DNA of 64,000 nt from Streptomyces sp. R44 (GCF_041053105.1 NZ_CP163444.1:868001-932000), one strand, 5' to 3'. Counted from the stretch's first letter, positions 49,221-57,556 are shown. The notes: a model not told the origin generated them from the sequence alone. Made by a program: numbers and translations.

Positions 49221-49781
49221 TCAGGTCCGGTCGCGACGGGGCGCGTCGCCGTCGGAGAGAAGTTCGTCGAAGAGGGCCCGGTAGTGCACCATCGCTCCCC
49301 TCAACTGCTCGGTGGTGGCCTGCTGGGAGGAGCTGAGGGTGTTGATCTCGTGCGCCGCCCGGTAGTGCTCCAGCGTGCGGCCGTGCTCGACCGAGAGGTC
49401 CCGCGCCCGCTGCTCGAAGCCCTCCGTGGGGTAGCCGCGCTCGTGCATCAGCGAGCTCACCAGGCTGTCCGCGTCGTGCACCGCGCCCTCGGGGCGGTCC
49501 ACGAACTCCTCCTGGACTCCGCGCCACCGCTCGGCATAGCGCTCCCTCGCCCCGCTCGACAGCGGCTTGATGTCCAGCGCCTCGTGGCGCTCCTCACGGG
49601 CCCCGAGGTCGTACTCGGCGGCCCGCCGGCTTCCGGCGTCCTCGACCGTGCGGTCGTACTCGGGTCCGAACCGCTCGCGCAGCCGCCGCCGGCGCCTTCT
49701 GTCCAGGGCGATGGCGAGCGCGATCACCGCGAGCACCACCACGACGGGTATGACGATGGCGAGAATCGTTCCTGTCGACAT
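49221..49781 (-). CDS. Membrane-anchored paralogue of the low-complexity protein
   Basis: A 186-residue protein with one N-terminal transmembrane helix (ILAIVIPVVVVLAVIALAIAL), a basic RRRRRR stop and a cytoplasmic helical domain (ERWRGVQEEFVDRPEGAVHDADSLVSSLMHERGYP, MVHYRALFDELL). That domain shares W-x3-Q-x-x-F-V-D-x-P-x-x-A-V-H-x-A-D with the next gene. GGGAGCGAGG precedes the ATG. The function is unknown. The stress-type promoter upstream of the small gene before it suggests stress expression. Confidence 0.75.
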   Translation of the reverse strand: MSTGTILAIVIPVVVVLAVIALAIALDRRRRRRLRERFGPEYDRTVEDAGSRRAAEYDLGAREERHEALDIKPLSSGARERYAERWRGVQEEFVDRPEGAVHDADSLVSSLMHERGYPTEGFEQRARDLSVEHGRTLEHYRAAHEINTLSSSQQATTEQLRGAMVHYRALFDELLSDGDAPRRDRT

Positions 49782-49857
49782 CGGCCTCGCTCCCTTGGGT
49801 CTCGTCCCCGTGCCCCCGTGTCCACGGCGGCTGCCCGGCGGCTTCGGCCTGAAACGG

Positions 49858-49886
49858 CCGTACCCGCGCGGGGTGCGCGGGTACGG
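49858..49886. terminator. Strong hairpin with G10 tract
   Basis: CCGTACCCGCGC and GCGCGGGTACGG form a perfect 12-bp stem with a GGGGT loop. On the plus strand a run of ten G follows. It lies between two minus-strand genes (stop of the 65-residue protein at 49904, start of the next at 49781) and may attenuate read-through between them. Confidence 0.7.
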
Positions 49887-49903
49887 GGGGGGGGCGGGCA
49901 CCG

Positions 49904-50101
49904 TCAGTGGGCGGCCGCGCCGAACTCCGCGTGCTGGGTCCTGAGGGCGAAGTCGGGCTCGCCTGTCCGCGGAGCACCGAGGGAGCGCCGCTGCGCCTCG
50001 GCACGGGCCTCGCTCATCAGTGCCCTGAACTCGTCTTCCGTGAGCGCCAGTCGGTCGTATCCCGTCCGGCTGGGCTCCCTGCCCTGGGCCGTCCCGCGCA
50101 T
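49904..50101 (-). CDS. Small 65-residue protein
   Basis: A soluble 65-residue protein, MRGTAQGREPSRTGYDRLALTEDEF..., ending GEPDFALRTQHAEFGAAAH. GGAGGTG precedes the ATG at normal spacing, and a SigB-like promoter lies 42 bp upstream. Together these make a real gene likely. The family is not recognised; the charged helical centre (EDEFRALMSEARAEAQRRSLG) is the most structured part. Confidence 0.65.
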   Translation of the reverse strand: MRGTAQGREPSRTGYDRLALTEDEFRALMSEARAEAQRRSLGAPRTGEPDFALRTQHAEFGAAAH

Positions 50102-50142
50102 CGGGGGCCACCTCCGCACTGTCGCTGTGCCGACCGGGCGCC

Positions 50143-50166
50143 TACCCGCTCGGGCGGCGCTCAGTC
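50143..50166 (-). promoter_or_regulatory. SigB-like promoter (minus strand)
   Basis: On the minus strand GACT (50166-50163), 15 bp, then GGGTA (50147-50143), followed by G. It lies 42 bp before the 65-residue gene. Its -35 region meets that of the plus-strand promoter at 50175-50198, giving back-to-back promoters of the same class. Confidence 0.55.
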
Positions 50167-50174
50167 GTCCTCGC

Positions 50175-50198
50175 GCGTGAGGGCGCCGATACGGGGTA
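50175..50198 (+). promoter_or_regulatory. SigB-like promoter of the SRPBCC gene
   Basis: GCGT (50175-50178), 15 bp, then GGGTA (50194-50198), followed by G. The SRPBCC start lies 51 bp downstream. GGGTAGTCGC is identical to the -10 region of the ligase operon promoter. Confidence 0.6.
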
Positions 50199-50248
50199 GT
50201 CGCTGACGTCGAGGGGCCCCGCCCGGACGAGGGCAGTAGGAGGACACC

Positions 50249-50845
50249 ATGAGCATGGTGCAGGAGACGATCAGGGTGGACGCCCCACTGCGCATGGTCT
50301 ACAACCAGTGGACGCAGTTCGAGGAGTTCCCCCGCTTCATGGACGGCGTGGAGCAGGTGCAGCAGCTCGACGACCGCCTCTGTCACTGGCGCGCCCGCGT
50401 CGCGGGCGTCTCCCGGGAGTTCGACACGGAGATCGTCGACCAGCTTCCCGACGAGCGGATCTCCTGGCGCACGGTCGGCGGGAGCGAGGTGACGCAGAAG
50501 GGTGTGGTCACCTTCCAGCGCCTCGACGACATGCACACCCGGGTGAGCCTGGCGCTGGACGTGGAGCCCCAGGGCGTGGTCGAGAAGACCGGTGACGCCC
50601 TCGGCTTCCTGGAGAGCCGTGTCCAGGGCGATCTGCAGCGGTTCAAGGACTTCATCGAGGACCGCGACGACGCGACGGGCGGCTGGCGCGGCCGGCTGCG
50701 TCCCGCCGACAGTACGGGCAAGGGCATGAGCGCGGACATGGACACGGACACGGGCACGGGCGGCTCTCCCCGGCGCGAGCCCGAGCGGCCCGGCCCCTAC
50801 CCCGGCCCGCTGCCGAGCGATCCCGCCGAGGAGCCGCAGGTCTGA
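50249..50845 (+). CDS. SRPBCC family protein (cyclase/dehydrase type)
   Basis: A 198-residue protein with one SRPBCC lipid-pocket domain (residues 1-145): ETIRVDAPLRMVYNQWTQFEEFPRFMDGVEQVQQLDD, WRARVAGVSREFDTEIVDQLPDERISWRTVGG and TRVSLALDVEPQGVVEKTGDALGFLESRVQGDLQRFKDFIE. The tail is Asp/Gly/Pro-rich and disordered. Such stand-alone proteins may bind lipids or polyketides. AGTAGGAGG precedes the ATG. Its promoter matches that of other stress-type genes nearby. Confidence 0.85.
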   Translation: MSMVQETIRVDAPLRMVYNQWTQFEEFPRFMDGVEQVQQLDDRLCHWRARVAGVSREFDTEIVDQLPDERISWRTVGGSEVTQKGVVTFQRLDDMHTRVSLALDVEPQGVVEKTGDALGFLESRVQGDLQRFKDFIEDRDDATGGWRGRLRPADSTGKGMSADMDTDTGTGGSPRREPERPGPYPGPLPSDPAEEPQV

Positions 50846-50885
50846 ACGGGCGCGGGCGTCCGCATGGCACCGACCGGCGCGGCGG

Positions 50886-53315
50886 TCAGGAATCGTCGGG
50901 GGCGTGGATGTCCAGGACGCAGATGTCGTCGCGGTTCCCCGTCCGCTGCGCGGCCAGGGTGCGGGCCAGCATGTCGCTCCCGCCCTCCCGCAGGAGCCGG
51001 CCGGCGGTCTCGGCGAGCCGCCCGAGGCCTACCTCGATGTCCTCGCCCGGCTCCTCCACGAGGCCGTCCGTGTAGAACAGCAGGTGGTCCCCGGGCAGCA
51101 GGTCGAGCGTCTCCTGGCCGTACTCGGCGTGGAAGGCGGCGCCGAGCAGGCAGCCCTCGGGCAGGGGCAGGTAGCCCGGCGTACCGCCGCGGAGGAGCAG
51201 GGGCGGCAGATGTCCGGCGCGTACCCAGGTGAGGCGGCGGTCCCAGGGCTGGTAGCGCCCCATGACCATGGTGGCGGTGGCGCCCTCCCGCTCCGTCGCC
51301 GTGTGCAGCAGGAGCGTGTTGAGCCTGCCGAGTACGTCGGGGAGGGCGGATCCGGTGACGGACATGCCCTTCGTGTAGAACCGCAGCTGTGCCATGGTGC
51401 CGACGGCGGTCAGCCCGTGGCCGGCCACGTCTCCGACGACGAACAGGGCGCTCTTGTCGGGGAGTTCGATCGCGGAGTACCAGTCGCCGCCGACGTTCAC
51501 GCCGGTGTCGGCGGGGACGTACGCGACGTCGACGCACAGCCCGGCGAGTTCGAGCGACTGCTCGGGGATCGGCAGCAGCGCCTCCTTGAGCCGGGCGCCC
51601 AGCGCGCGTTCGGCCTTGAGCATGCCGCGCTGGACGAGGTTGGCGCGCTCGCTCTCGACCAGGGCGAGTTCGGCGTCGCGCAGGGCGGTGAGGTCCTGGA
51701 AGAAGCCGTGCACCTCGACGGGGGCGCCGTCCGCGTCGGTGCGGGCCTCCGCGACGAGCCGGAGGTGGCGTATCCCGTTCCTCGTGGGGACGCGGAACGG
51801 CTCGTCGACGGCCCGGCCGTCGCCGAGGAGTCGCCGCACGGCGGAGGCGAGCCTCGGCACGTCGTCGGCCACCAGATGTCCGGGCAGGTCGGCCATCCGT
51901 ATCGGCCCCCGTGCGGGGTCGCGGTCGAAGACGGCGTAGACCTGGTCGGACCAGGTGATCGCGTCCGTGACGAGGTTCCAGCCCACCCAGCCGAGGTTGC
52001 CGAGGCGCTGCAGTTCGGCGAGCCTGCGGGCCTCGCGCTCGCTGGTGTCGTGGCGGATCCACGACACGACGAGGCGGTCTCCCAGCCGGGACACCCGGAC
52101 CGAGTACACCGACTGGCGCGGGACTCCCGCGGTCACCTCGTCGTAGGTGAAGGGGTCGCTCTCGTACACCGTCCCGGTGGTCAGCGTCTCCCGGTACCCG
52201 TCCCACAGGGGCGTGCCCGCCACCGTGGGGTACGTCTCCAGGATCCGCCGTCCGACCAGCTCCCTGCCGCGCCGGCCGGCCACGTCGACGGACTCCGGTG
52301 CCGCCGCGTCGATGCGGTAGTCCTCCACCTCGCCCGTCTCCGACCGTAGCGGGGTGAGCAGGGCCATCGGCCCGGACATGGTGTCGAAGATCGTCTGGAC
52401 GGCCTCGGCGTCCTCGTGGAGCGGGCCGGTTCCATGGCGGCCCCGGTCCTCCCGGAGGACGACGCCGCAGAGCCGGACGACCCGCCGCAGCAGGGTGCGG
52501 GTGGGCGGGTCGAAGGCACCCGCCCGGGTGCGGAAGAACCCCACGACCGTCGTCGCGGGCGGGCTTCCCGGGACGGGGAGCCAGGCGCGGGAGGGCCATC
52601 GCTCGGGGGGATCTCCGATCAGGAGGTACTCCAGGGCGTCCGCCTCCGGGTCTTCGAGCCAGATCCCCTCGCGGGTGGCGGTCGCCTCCAGGGCCGCGAC
52701 GCCGCTGAGCGGCGGGATGTGGCTCCACTGCTCGGCGAGCGCCGCGTCGACGCCGGCGCGCCCCGCCAGCTCCAGGCTGCCGGTGGCGGACAGCCGGTAG
52801 ATCATGACGGCGTCCACGTCCTCCGGGTCGCCGAGGACCGCCAGCAGGAGGTCCGCGACGTCGTCCGCCGTGCGGGCGTCGGCAAGGCTCTCGGCCAGCC
52901 GCGCCAGGAGCGCCCTGGACGCGCCCGGCCGGCGCTCGGCGAGGACGTCGCCGCCCGCGGGGAGGGACGATGCCACCGGCGGCGGCACGTCCTGCTCGGC
53001 CCCCGCGCCCTGCGGCTTCGGCCGGGGACGCGGGCCGATCCGGCTCAGGACGATCCAGCACTCCTCCAGGAGGGTCCCCCGCCGCTGCTCGGCCCGGTCG
53101 AGCAGCAGCTGGTACGCGGCGTCCGCCGACACGCCCGCCTGGGCCATCAGCACGCCCTTGGCGCGCTCCACGACGGCCGCCATCGAGGTCTCGGCCTCCA
53201 GGTCGGCGACCTCGGCACGGAGCCTCGTCACGACCTTGGCCAGCGCCAGGACCTCGGGTGCCGTGCCGCTGCCAGGGTCGGGAAGGGCGGGGTCTCCCTC
53301 CATACGAAAGAGCAT
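50886..53315 (-). CDS. ANTAR-GAF-PAS-SpoIIE phosphatase
   Basis: An 809-residue multidomain protein. An ANTAR-like RNA-binding helical module lies near the N-terminus (ETSMAAVVERAKGVLMAQAGVSADAAYQLLLDRAEQRRGTLLEECWIVL). It is followed by a GAF-like sensor (about 140-310), two PAS-like regions (about 330-570) and a SpoIIE-type PP2C domain (GVNVGGDWYSAIELPDKSALFVVGDVAGHGLTAVGTMAQLRFY, LLFYTDGLVEEPGEDIE, NRDDICVLDIH). The metal-binding Asp residues are kept. It probably reverses phosphorylation of an anti-anti-sigma factor. The start is uncertain (53315 or 53303). An ANTAR-like module at the head of a phosphatase is unusual but known in Streptomyces. Confidence 0.88.
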   Translation of the reverse strand: MLFRMEGDPALPDPGSGTAPEVLALAKVVTRLRAEVADLEAETSMAAVVERAKGVLMAQAGVSADAAYQLLLDRAEQRRGTLLEECWIVLSRIGPRPRPKPQGAGAEQDVPPPVASSLPAGGDVLAERRPGASRALLARLAESLADARTADDVADLLLAVLGDPEDVDAVMIYRLSATGSLELAGRAGVDAALAEQWSHIPPLSGVAALEATATREGIWLEDPEADALEYLLIGDPPERWPSRAWLPVPGSPPATTVVGFFRTRAGAFDPPTRTLLRRVVRLCGVVLREDRGRHGTGPLHEDAEAVQTIFDTMSGPMALLTPLRSETGEVEDYRIDAAAPESVDVAGRRGRELVGRRILETYPTVAGTPLWDGYRETLTTGTVYESDPFTYDEVTAGVPRQSVYSVRVSRLGDRLVVSWIRHDTSEREARRLAELQRLGNLGWVGWNLVTDAITWSDQVYAVFDRDPARGPIRMADLPGHLVADDVPRLASAVRRLLGDGRAVDEPFRVPTRNGIRHLRLVAEARTDADGAPVEVHGFFQDLTALRDAELALVESERANLVQRGMLKAERALGARLKEALLPIPEQSLELAGLCVDVAYVPADTGVNVGGDWYSAIELPDKSALFVVGDVAGHGLTAVGTMAQLRFYTKGMSVTGSALPDVLGRLNTLLLHTATEREGATATMVMGRYQPWDRRLTWVRAGHLPPLLLRGGTPGYLPLPEGCLLGAAFHAEYGQETLDLLPGDHLLFYTDGLVEEPGEDIEVGLGRLAETAGRLLREGGSDMLARTLAAQRTGNRDDICVLDIHAPDDS

Positions 53316-53380
53316 CGCACGCCGGGGCCGCGCCCTGCCTGTCCACCGGGCGGACCACCCTTTCCCCGTACCGGCATACG

Positions 53381-53414
53381 GCAGCGGGCGCGGCACGCGT
53401 GCCGCGCCCGCTGC
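53381..53414. terminator. Perfect 34-bp palindrome after csbD
   Basis: Bases 53381-53397 and 53398-53414 are exact reverse complements (GCAGCGGGCGCGGCACG and its mirror), a 17-bp stem with no fixed loop. It begins 11 bp after the end of the CsbD gene and lies upstream of the phosphatase, a good place for a terminator. Confidence 0.75.
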
Positions 53415-53424
53415 GGCGGGCCGG

Positions 53425-53607
53425 TCACCTCTTCTTCTCGCCCATCCTCCGCATCCGCGTGCCTGCGTCCGCCGCGGACTCCTCGACCCGTCCCTTGACC
53501 TTCTGCGCCTTTCCCTTCATTTCCATGCTCTCGTCGTCGGTCATCGAGCCGACTTCTTCCTTCGTCTTGCCCTTGACCTGATCGGCCTTGCCTTTGAGCT
53601 TGCCCAT
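53425..53607 (-). CDS. csbD: CsbD-like stress protein
   Basis: A 60-residue protein, MGKLKGKADQVKGKTKEEVG, with a repeated K-x-x-G-K-A-x-x-V-K-G motif in both halves. This is the hallmark of CsbD, a SigB-controlled general stress protein whose role is unknown. GGGAGGCAA precedes the ATG. A SigB-like promoter lies 60 bp upstream and a strong palindrome follows. Confidence 0.9.
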   Translation of the reverse strand: MGKLKGKADQVKGKTKEEVGSMTDDESMEMKGKAQKVKGRVEESAADAGTRMRRMGEKKR

Positions 53608-53666
53608 GGAGATTGCCTCCCGGATGACGGGTACCGACCGGGGCGGGGTACCGATTGCCTGGCGGT

Positions 53667-53690
53667 TACCCCCGAAGGGGGACGTCATGC
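53667..53690 (-). promoter_or_regulatory. SigB-like promoter of csbD
   Basis: On the minus strand GCAT (53690-53687), 15 bp, then GGGTA (53671-53667), followed by A. It is the same class and spacing as the promoters at 44394, 50143 and 50175, and csbD is a known target of this type of sigma factor. Confidence 0.65.
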
Positions 53691-53723
53691 TCCGCGGGGC
53701 GGCGGTGTTCGGCGCCGGCGGTC

Positions 53724-54779
53724 TCATTCCTCGGGGGCCGCCGCTTCGTGCCGTGCGGTGTCGGTCGCCTCCGACACCCGTGGTGGCGGATGTCTGCGGC
53801 GGCGGCGGAGCCAGACATAGAGCATCAGGCTGGGCAGCAGCATGCCGACGGCGGTGAGGACGAGGAAGGTCGTGAAGCCGTCGAGGTGGCTGACCAGCCA
53901 GTCGAAGTTCTGGCCGAAGAAGCCGACCACGAAGGACAGCGGGAGGAACACGCTGGCGAGGATGGTGAGCCGCTCCATCGTGGCGCTCTGGCGGAGGTTG
54001 ATCTTGTTCTGCTCGACGGAGATCACCGCGATGTTCGCCTCCAGGACGGTGGTCAGGAGGTCGCGCTGTGCGGCGACCTCCTCGTTGACCAGCAGCAGGT
54101 GGTCGTGCACGTCGCGGATGTACGGCTGGAGCGCGGGGGGCGACTTGCCGGGCTGCAGGCGCCGGCCGAGGACGGCGAGGAGCGGGTGCACGGCGCGGTA
54201 GAAGTCCGTCGCCTCGCGGCGCAGGAAGTAGATCCTCTCGGTCGGGGCGACCGCCCCGGAGAACACGGTGGCCTCGATCTGCTCGATGTCGCGTTCGAGC
54301 TCCTCGACGACCGGCGCGTAGCTGTCGACGACCTGGTCGAAGATGGCCCACAGCGTGGAGGCGCTGCCGGTCTTCAGGAGCTCGGGGCGGCTTTCGAGCC
54401 GGCTCCGGGCCTCGTGCAGCTCGCTCGCGATGCCCTGGCGGACGGTGATCACGAAGTGTTCGGCGAGGAAGATGCTGATCTCGCCGGTGTCGATCTCCTC
54501 GCGCTCGTCGTCGTAGCGTGCCGTGCGCAGGATGATCAGCTCCGTGCCGTCCTCGTACTGCTCGGCCTTCGGCCGCAGGTGGAAGGTCCGGGCGTCCTCG
54601 ACGGCGAGCTCGTGCAGTCCGAAGACCTCACGGACCCGTCTCAGTTCCTCGGGACCCGGTTCGAAGACGCCGAGCCAGACGAAGCCGCCCCGCTTGCAGC
54701 GCGCGGCCGCCTGCTCCAGTGCCATCGCGCCCTCGTCCTGGCGGCGCCCGTCCCGGTAGTGTGCACAGTCGACGATCAT
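53724..54779 (-). CDS. CorA-family magnesium/divalent-metal transporter
   Basis: A 351-residue CorA-like protein. The long N-terminal cytoplasmic part (FVWLGVFEPGPEELRRVREVFGLHELAVEDARTFHLRPKAEQY) and the stalk helix (LLLVNEEVAAQRDLLTTVLEANIAVISVEQNKINLRQSATMERLTIL) are typical. Two transmembrane helices end the protein. The pore signature GMN is replaced by G-Q-N (289-291, in FFGQNFDW). Changes in this motif alter or abolish transport in studied CorA proteins, so the ion or direction may differ. The start MIVDCAHYRDG is well placed after the charged leader. Confidence 0.85.
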   Translation of the reverse strand: MIVDCAHYRDGRRQDEGAMALEQAAARCKRGGFVWLGVFEPGPEELRRVREVFGLHELAVEDARTFHLRPKAEQYEDGTELIILRTARYDDEREEIDTGEISIFLAEHFVITVRQGIASELHEARSRLESRPELLKTGSASTLWAIFDQVVDSYAPVVEELERDIEQIEATVFSGAVAPTERIYFLRREATDFYRAVHPLLAVLGRRLQPGKSPPALQPYIRDVHDHLLLVNEEVAAQRDLLTTVLEANIAVISVEQNKINLRQSATMERLTILASVFLPLSFVVGFFGQNFDWLVSHLDGFTTFLVLTAVGMLLPSLMLYVWLRRRRRHPPPRVSEATDTARHEAAAPEE

Positions 54780-55066
54780 GGCCTTCTCCTCGCGGCCGAC
54801 CGACGTGCGCCGTGTCCTGCCCGCCGTCTCCTGCCCACCGCCGGCGTGGCGCGCCGTACCGGCCCCACAGCAATAGATGCTCCTCCGAGTCGTCGGAAAT
54901 GTCTCACGGTCGGCGACGGCGGCCCCGCCCCCGTATCGGTGGTCCGGTCGGCGCCGACACACCCGCCGGGATGACCCGGTTCGGCGGCCCGGTCGACGAG
55001 GATCACACTGCGGCCACCGCCCCGCGTCCCGGAGAAGAGCCGTTCCCCCAGCTCGTCGGAGTCACC

Positions 55067-55957
55067 ATGGCCCCACCGTCGGAGTCACCTCGCCCACCCC
55101 GTTCGGGGGCGTGGGTCCTCCTCCCGATCCTGGTCCCCATCGCGGTCCTGATCGTGGTGGCGGTGGCCGTGGGGTCATGGCTGCAGTTCTCCGAGCGGCA
55201 GGCGCTCGACACGGTCCACACGGTCGGCTCCGAAGCCGCCGACCGTGTGGACGTGGAGGCCACCGTCCAGCGCGTCGACGCCGCGGCCAGAGAGCTGGTG
55301 CTCCGGGTCCGTGTCACGCCGCGCGGGTCCCTCGGCGAGGAGGACGGGACCGCCCCGGTGGCCGGTCTCGTCCTCCAGACCTCCGCGGCGACCCTCGGCG
55401 ACCTGGCGTTCAAGGCGCACGAGCGGCTCTCGACCAGGGATGTGCAGGTCGCGATCACGGGGGGATCGATCAGCGACTACCCGTTCGACGCGTACGAGAC
55501 CGATGTCGAGTTCTGGGCGGTGCTGGGCGGTGAGCAGGTGCCGGTGCGGGTGCTGTTCTCCAACAACGACACGCTCTTCTCGTTCTCCGCGACCCCCACG
55601 GCCTCCCCGCAGGAGGCGGTCGTGGGGCTGCGGGTGGTCCGGTCGAGCAGCCTGCTGGTGTTCGCGGTGTTCATGATGGTGGTGATGTGGGCGCTGGCGT
55701 CGTCCGTACTCATCGGTGCCTGGTATCTGAGCACCCGTGGCGAGGGCCTGGTCTGGCCGGCCCTCGCCTGGATGGCCGCCACTCTGTTCGCGCTCTCGGC
55801 GTTCCGCAACACGGCCCCCGGCACTCCGCCGATCGGCTGCGTGCTGGACTGGTTCGCCTTCCTGTGGGCCGAGACGATCATCGCTCTCTGTCTGATCGCC
55901 GTGGTGATCACCGGCGTCCACAGGGCCCTCGGGCCGGACGGCACCCGCCTCCCGTAA
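55067..55957 (+). CDS. DUF4436 family membrane protein
   Basis: A 296-residue protein with an N-terminal helix (VLLPILVPIAVLIVVAVAVGSWL), an extracytoplasmic beta-rich domain (ELVLRVRVTPRGSLGEEDG, ISDYPFDAYETDVEFWAVLGG, FSATPTASPQEAVVGLRVVR) and three to four C-terminal helices (LLVFAVFMMVVMWALASSVLIGAWYL, FAFLWAETIIALCLIAVVI). This matches the DUF4436 layout; the function is not known. ATG 55067 has GGAG at 6 bases; an in-frame ATG at 54971 is possible but less likely. Confidence 0.78.
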   Translation: MAPPSESPRPPRSGAWVLLPILVPIAVLIVVAVAVGSWLQFSERQALDTVHTVGSEAADRVDVEATVQRVDAAARELVLRVRVTPRGSLGEEDGTAPVAGLVLQTSAATLGDLAFKAHERLSTRDVQVAITGGSISDYPFDAYETDVEFWAVLGGEQVPVRVLFSNNDTLFSFSATPTASPQEAVVGLRVVRSSSLLVFAVFMMVVMWALASSVLIGAWYLSTRGEGLVWPALAWMAATLFALSAFRNTAPGTPPIGCVLDWFAFLWAETIIALCLIAVVITGVHRALGPDGTRLP

Positions 55958-55963
55958 GACGGC

Positions 55964-57556
55964 TCAGGGGGCGATCTCGAACTTCGGCGGCTGGAGCCCC
56001 GCGAGGCATCCCAGGTCCGGCGCGTCCGGACGGTCGAAGAAGGAGACGGTCATCGTCTGCGCGCACTTCGAGTCGGCGAAGACCACATGGGCGACGTAGG
56101 GGACCGTGACGGCGATGGACCGGCGCAGTGTGGCGGCCGCGTACGCCCCGCTGCTCGGCGCGGTCTGGGCGTCGAAGCCGCCGGACAGGACGAAGGTCGG
56201 GATGTCGCTGTAGGTCCGCTGCCGGACCGAGGGGTCCGCCGGGGGGACGTCCCAGGCGCGGCAGTCCGGGTGGAGCCAGGTGAGGAACGGGGCGTTGGCG
56301 AGGACCGAGCGGGGGAACGTCGGGAACAGACGCCGCCCTGCCCGGACGATGTCGGCCTCGCTCTCGTACGGTGTCCACTCCCTGCAGAAGATCCCGTACG
56401 CGAGCCCGTGCGAGGTCCGCCCGATGGCCTGCGGGCTGAGCTTGCCGCCCGCCCACTGCTCGGCGACCCGCTGCGGGTTGCCGTGGGCCAGCTCGTCGAT
56501 GGAGCGGGGCACTCCGGCCGCCACATGGGTGGCGGAGGCCAGCCAGTTCACCAGGACGCCGCCGTCCAGCACGACCTTCACCGGTGCCGGCCGGCCCGGG
56601 ACGGTGACGGTGGTGGTGATCGGCCGGGCCTCGGCCTCGCTGACGAGGCGCTCGAAGGTGGCCTTGAGGTTCGGATAGCGGGTGTTGCAGGCGGGCTGGT
56701 CGGCGCAGGCCTTGAACAGGCCGTCGTAGCCCTCCCGTGCGGCCTTCCAGGTCACGGCGCCGCCGGCCAGGGCCGGCGGCAGGACGCCGTCGATGCCGAC
56801 CGACCGGATGCCCTTCGGGTGCAGGCGCATGTAGTGGAGCGCCAGGTTGGTCCCGTAGGAGATGCCGAACACGTTCCACTTCTTGATGCCCAGCGCCTTG
56901 CGCAGGTCGTCGTAGTCGGCGGCGCTCTCGGGGCCGTAGTAGGCGCTGGGATCGGCCCCGCGGCTCACCACCCTGTCCCGGCACTTCCGCGTCTCCGCCA
57001 CGTGCAGTCGCCCGGTGGACGGTGCGCCGAAGACGAGGCCGAGGGAGTCGGCGGCGAACTGGTCGACGTTCGGGCAGGTGAGCTGCGGGTCGGCCGTGTA
57101 GGTCCCGCGCTGGGACATGAAGATGACGTCGCGGTCGCGGTTGAGGCCGCCGGCGACCGCCATCGGGATCTCGCCGACCGCGTCGTCGCCGGGCCCGCCG
57201 GCGAGCCACACGATCGGGTCGGACGCCGGCCTGTTGGTGTTCGCGGGGATGATCGCGACCGCGAGGGTGATCCTTCGGAACGTGCGGTGGGAGCGGTTCT
57301 CGGGGACGGTGAGCGTTCCGCAGCGGGCGCGCTCCAGGTCGGGGACCGGGTCCGCCGTCGTCGGGCAGGGGCCGGGTTCGAAGTGGGCGCCGCCCGTCGT
57401 CCGGGCGACCGTGCCGAGCGGGGTTCCGGCGCCGGACTCGGCTCGGGCGGGCAGCGCGGCCAGGCCGACGAAGAGGGCTCCGGCGGTGGCTCCGGCCAGT
57501 GCGGCCGGGAGCCGGCGCGCGGGGCGCCGGTGTCGGGGTGGGCTGAGGGACATCAT
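55964..57556 (-). CDS. Exported TAP-type alpha/beta hydrolase, copy 1
   Basis: A 530-residue exported hydrolase. After a signal peptide (LPAALAGATAGALFVGLAALPARA) comes PVPDLERARCGTLTVPENR, the oxyanion GGPGDDAVG, and the nucleophile G-I-S-Y-G-T-N in KKWNVFGISYGTNLALHYMRLHPKG. Late catalytic-type residues include SGGFDAQTAPSSG (Asp) and PYVAHVVFADS (His). The C-terminal TAP-like domain is typical of secreted tripeptidyl aminopeptidases. Its start overlaps the stop of the upstream paralogue as ATGA. Cys pairs suggest disulfides. The likely substrate is N-terminal peptides, but esterase activity is possible. Confidence 0.87.
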   Translation of the reverse strand: MMSLSPPRHRRPARRLPAALAGATAGALFVGLAALPARAESGAGTPLGTVARTTGGAHFEPGPCPTTADPVPDLERARCGTLTVPENRSHRTFRRITLAVAIIPANTNRPASDPIVWLAGGPGDDAVGEIPMAVAGGLNRDRDVIFMSQRGTYTADPQLTCPNVDQFAADSLGLVFGAPSTGRLHVAETRKCRDRVVSRGADPSAYYGPESAADYDDLRKALGIKKWNVFGISYGTNLALHYMRLHPKGIRSVGIDGVLPPALAGGAVTWKAAREGYDGLFKACADQPACNTRYPNLKATFERLVSEAEARPITTTVTVPGRPAPVKVVLDGGVLVNWLASATHVAAGVPRSIDELAHGNPQRVAEQWAGGKLSPQAIGRTSHGLAYGIFCREWTPYESEADIVRAGRRLFPTFPRSVLANAPFLTWLHPDCRAWDVPPADPSVRQRTYSDIPTFVLSGGFDAQTAPSSGAYAAATLRRSIAVTVPYVAHVVFADSKCAQTMTVSFFDRPDAPDLGCLAGLQPPKFEIAP

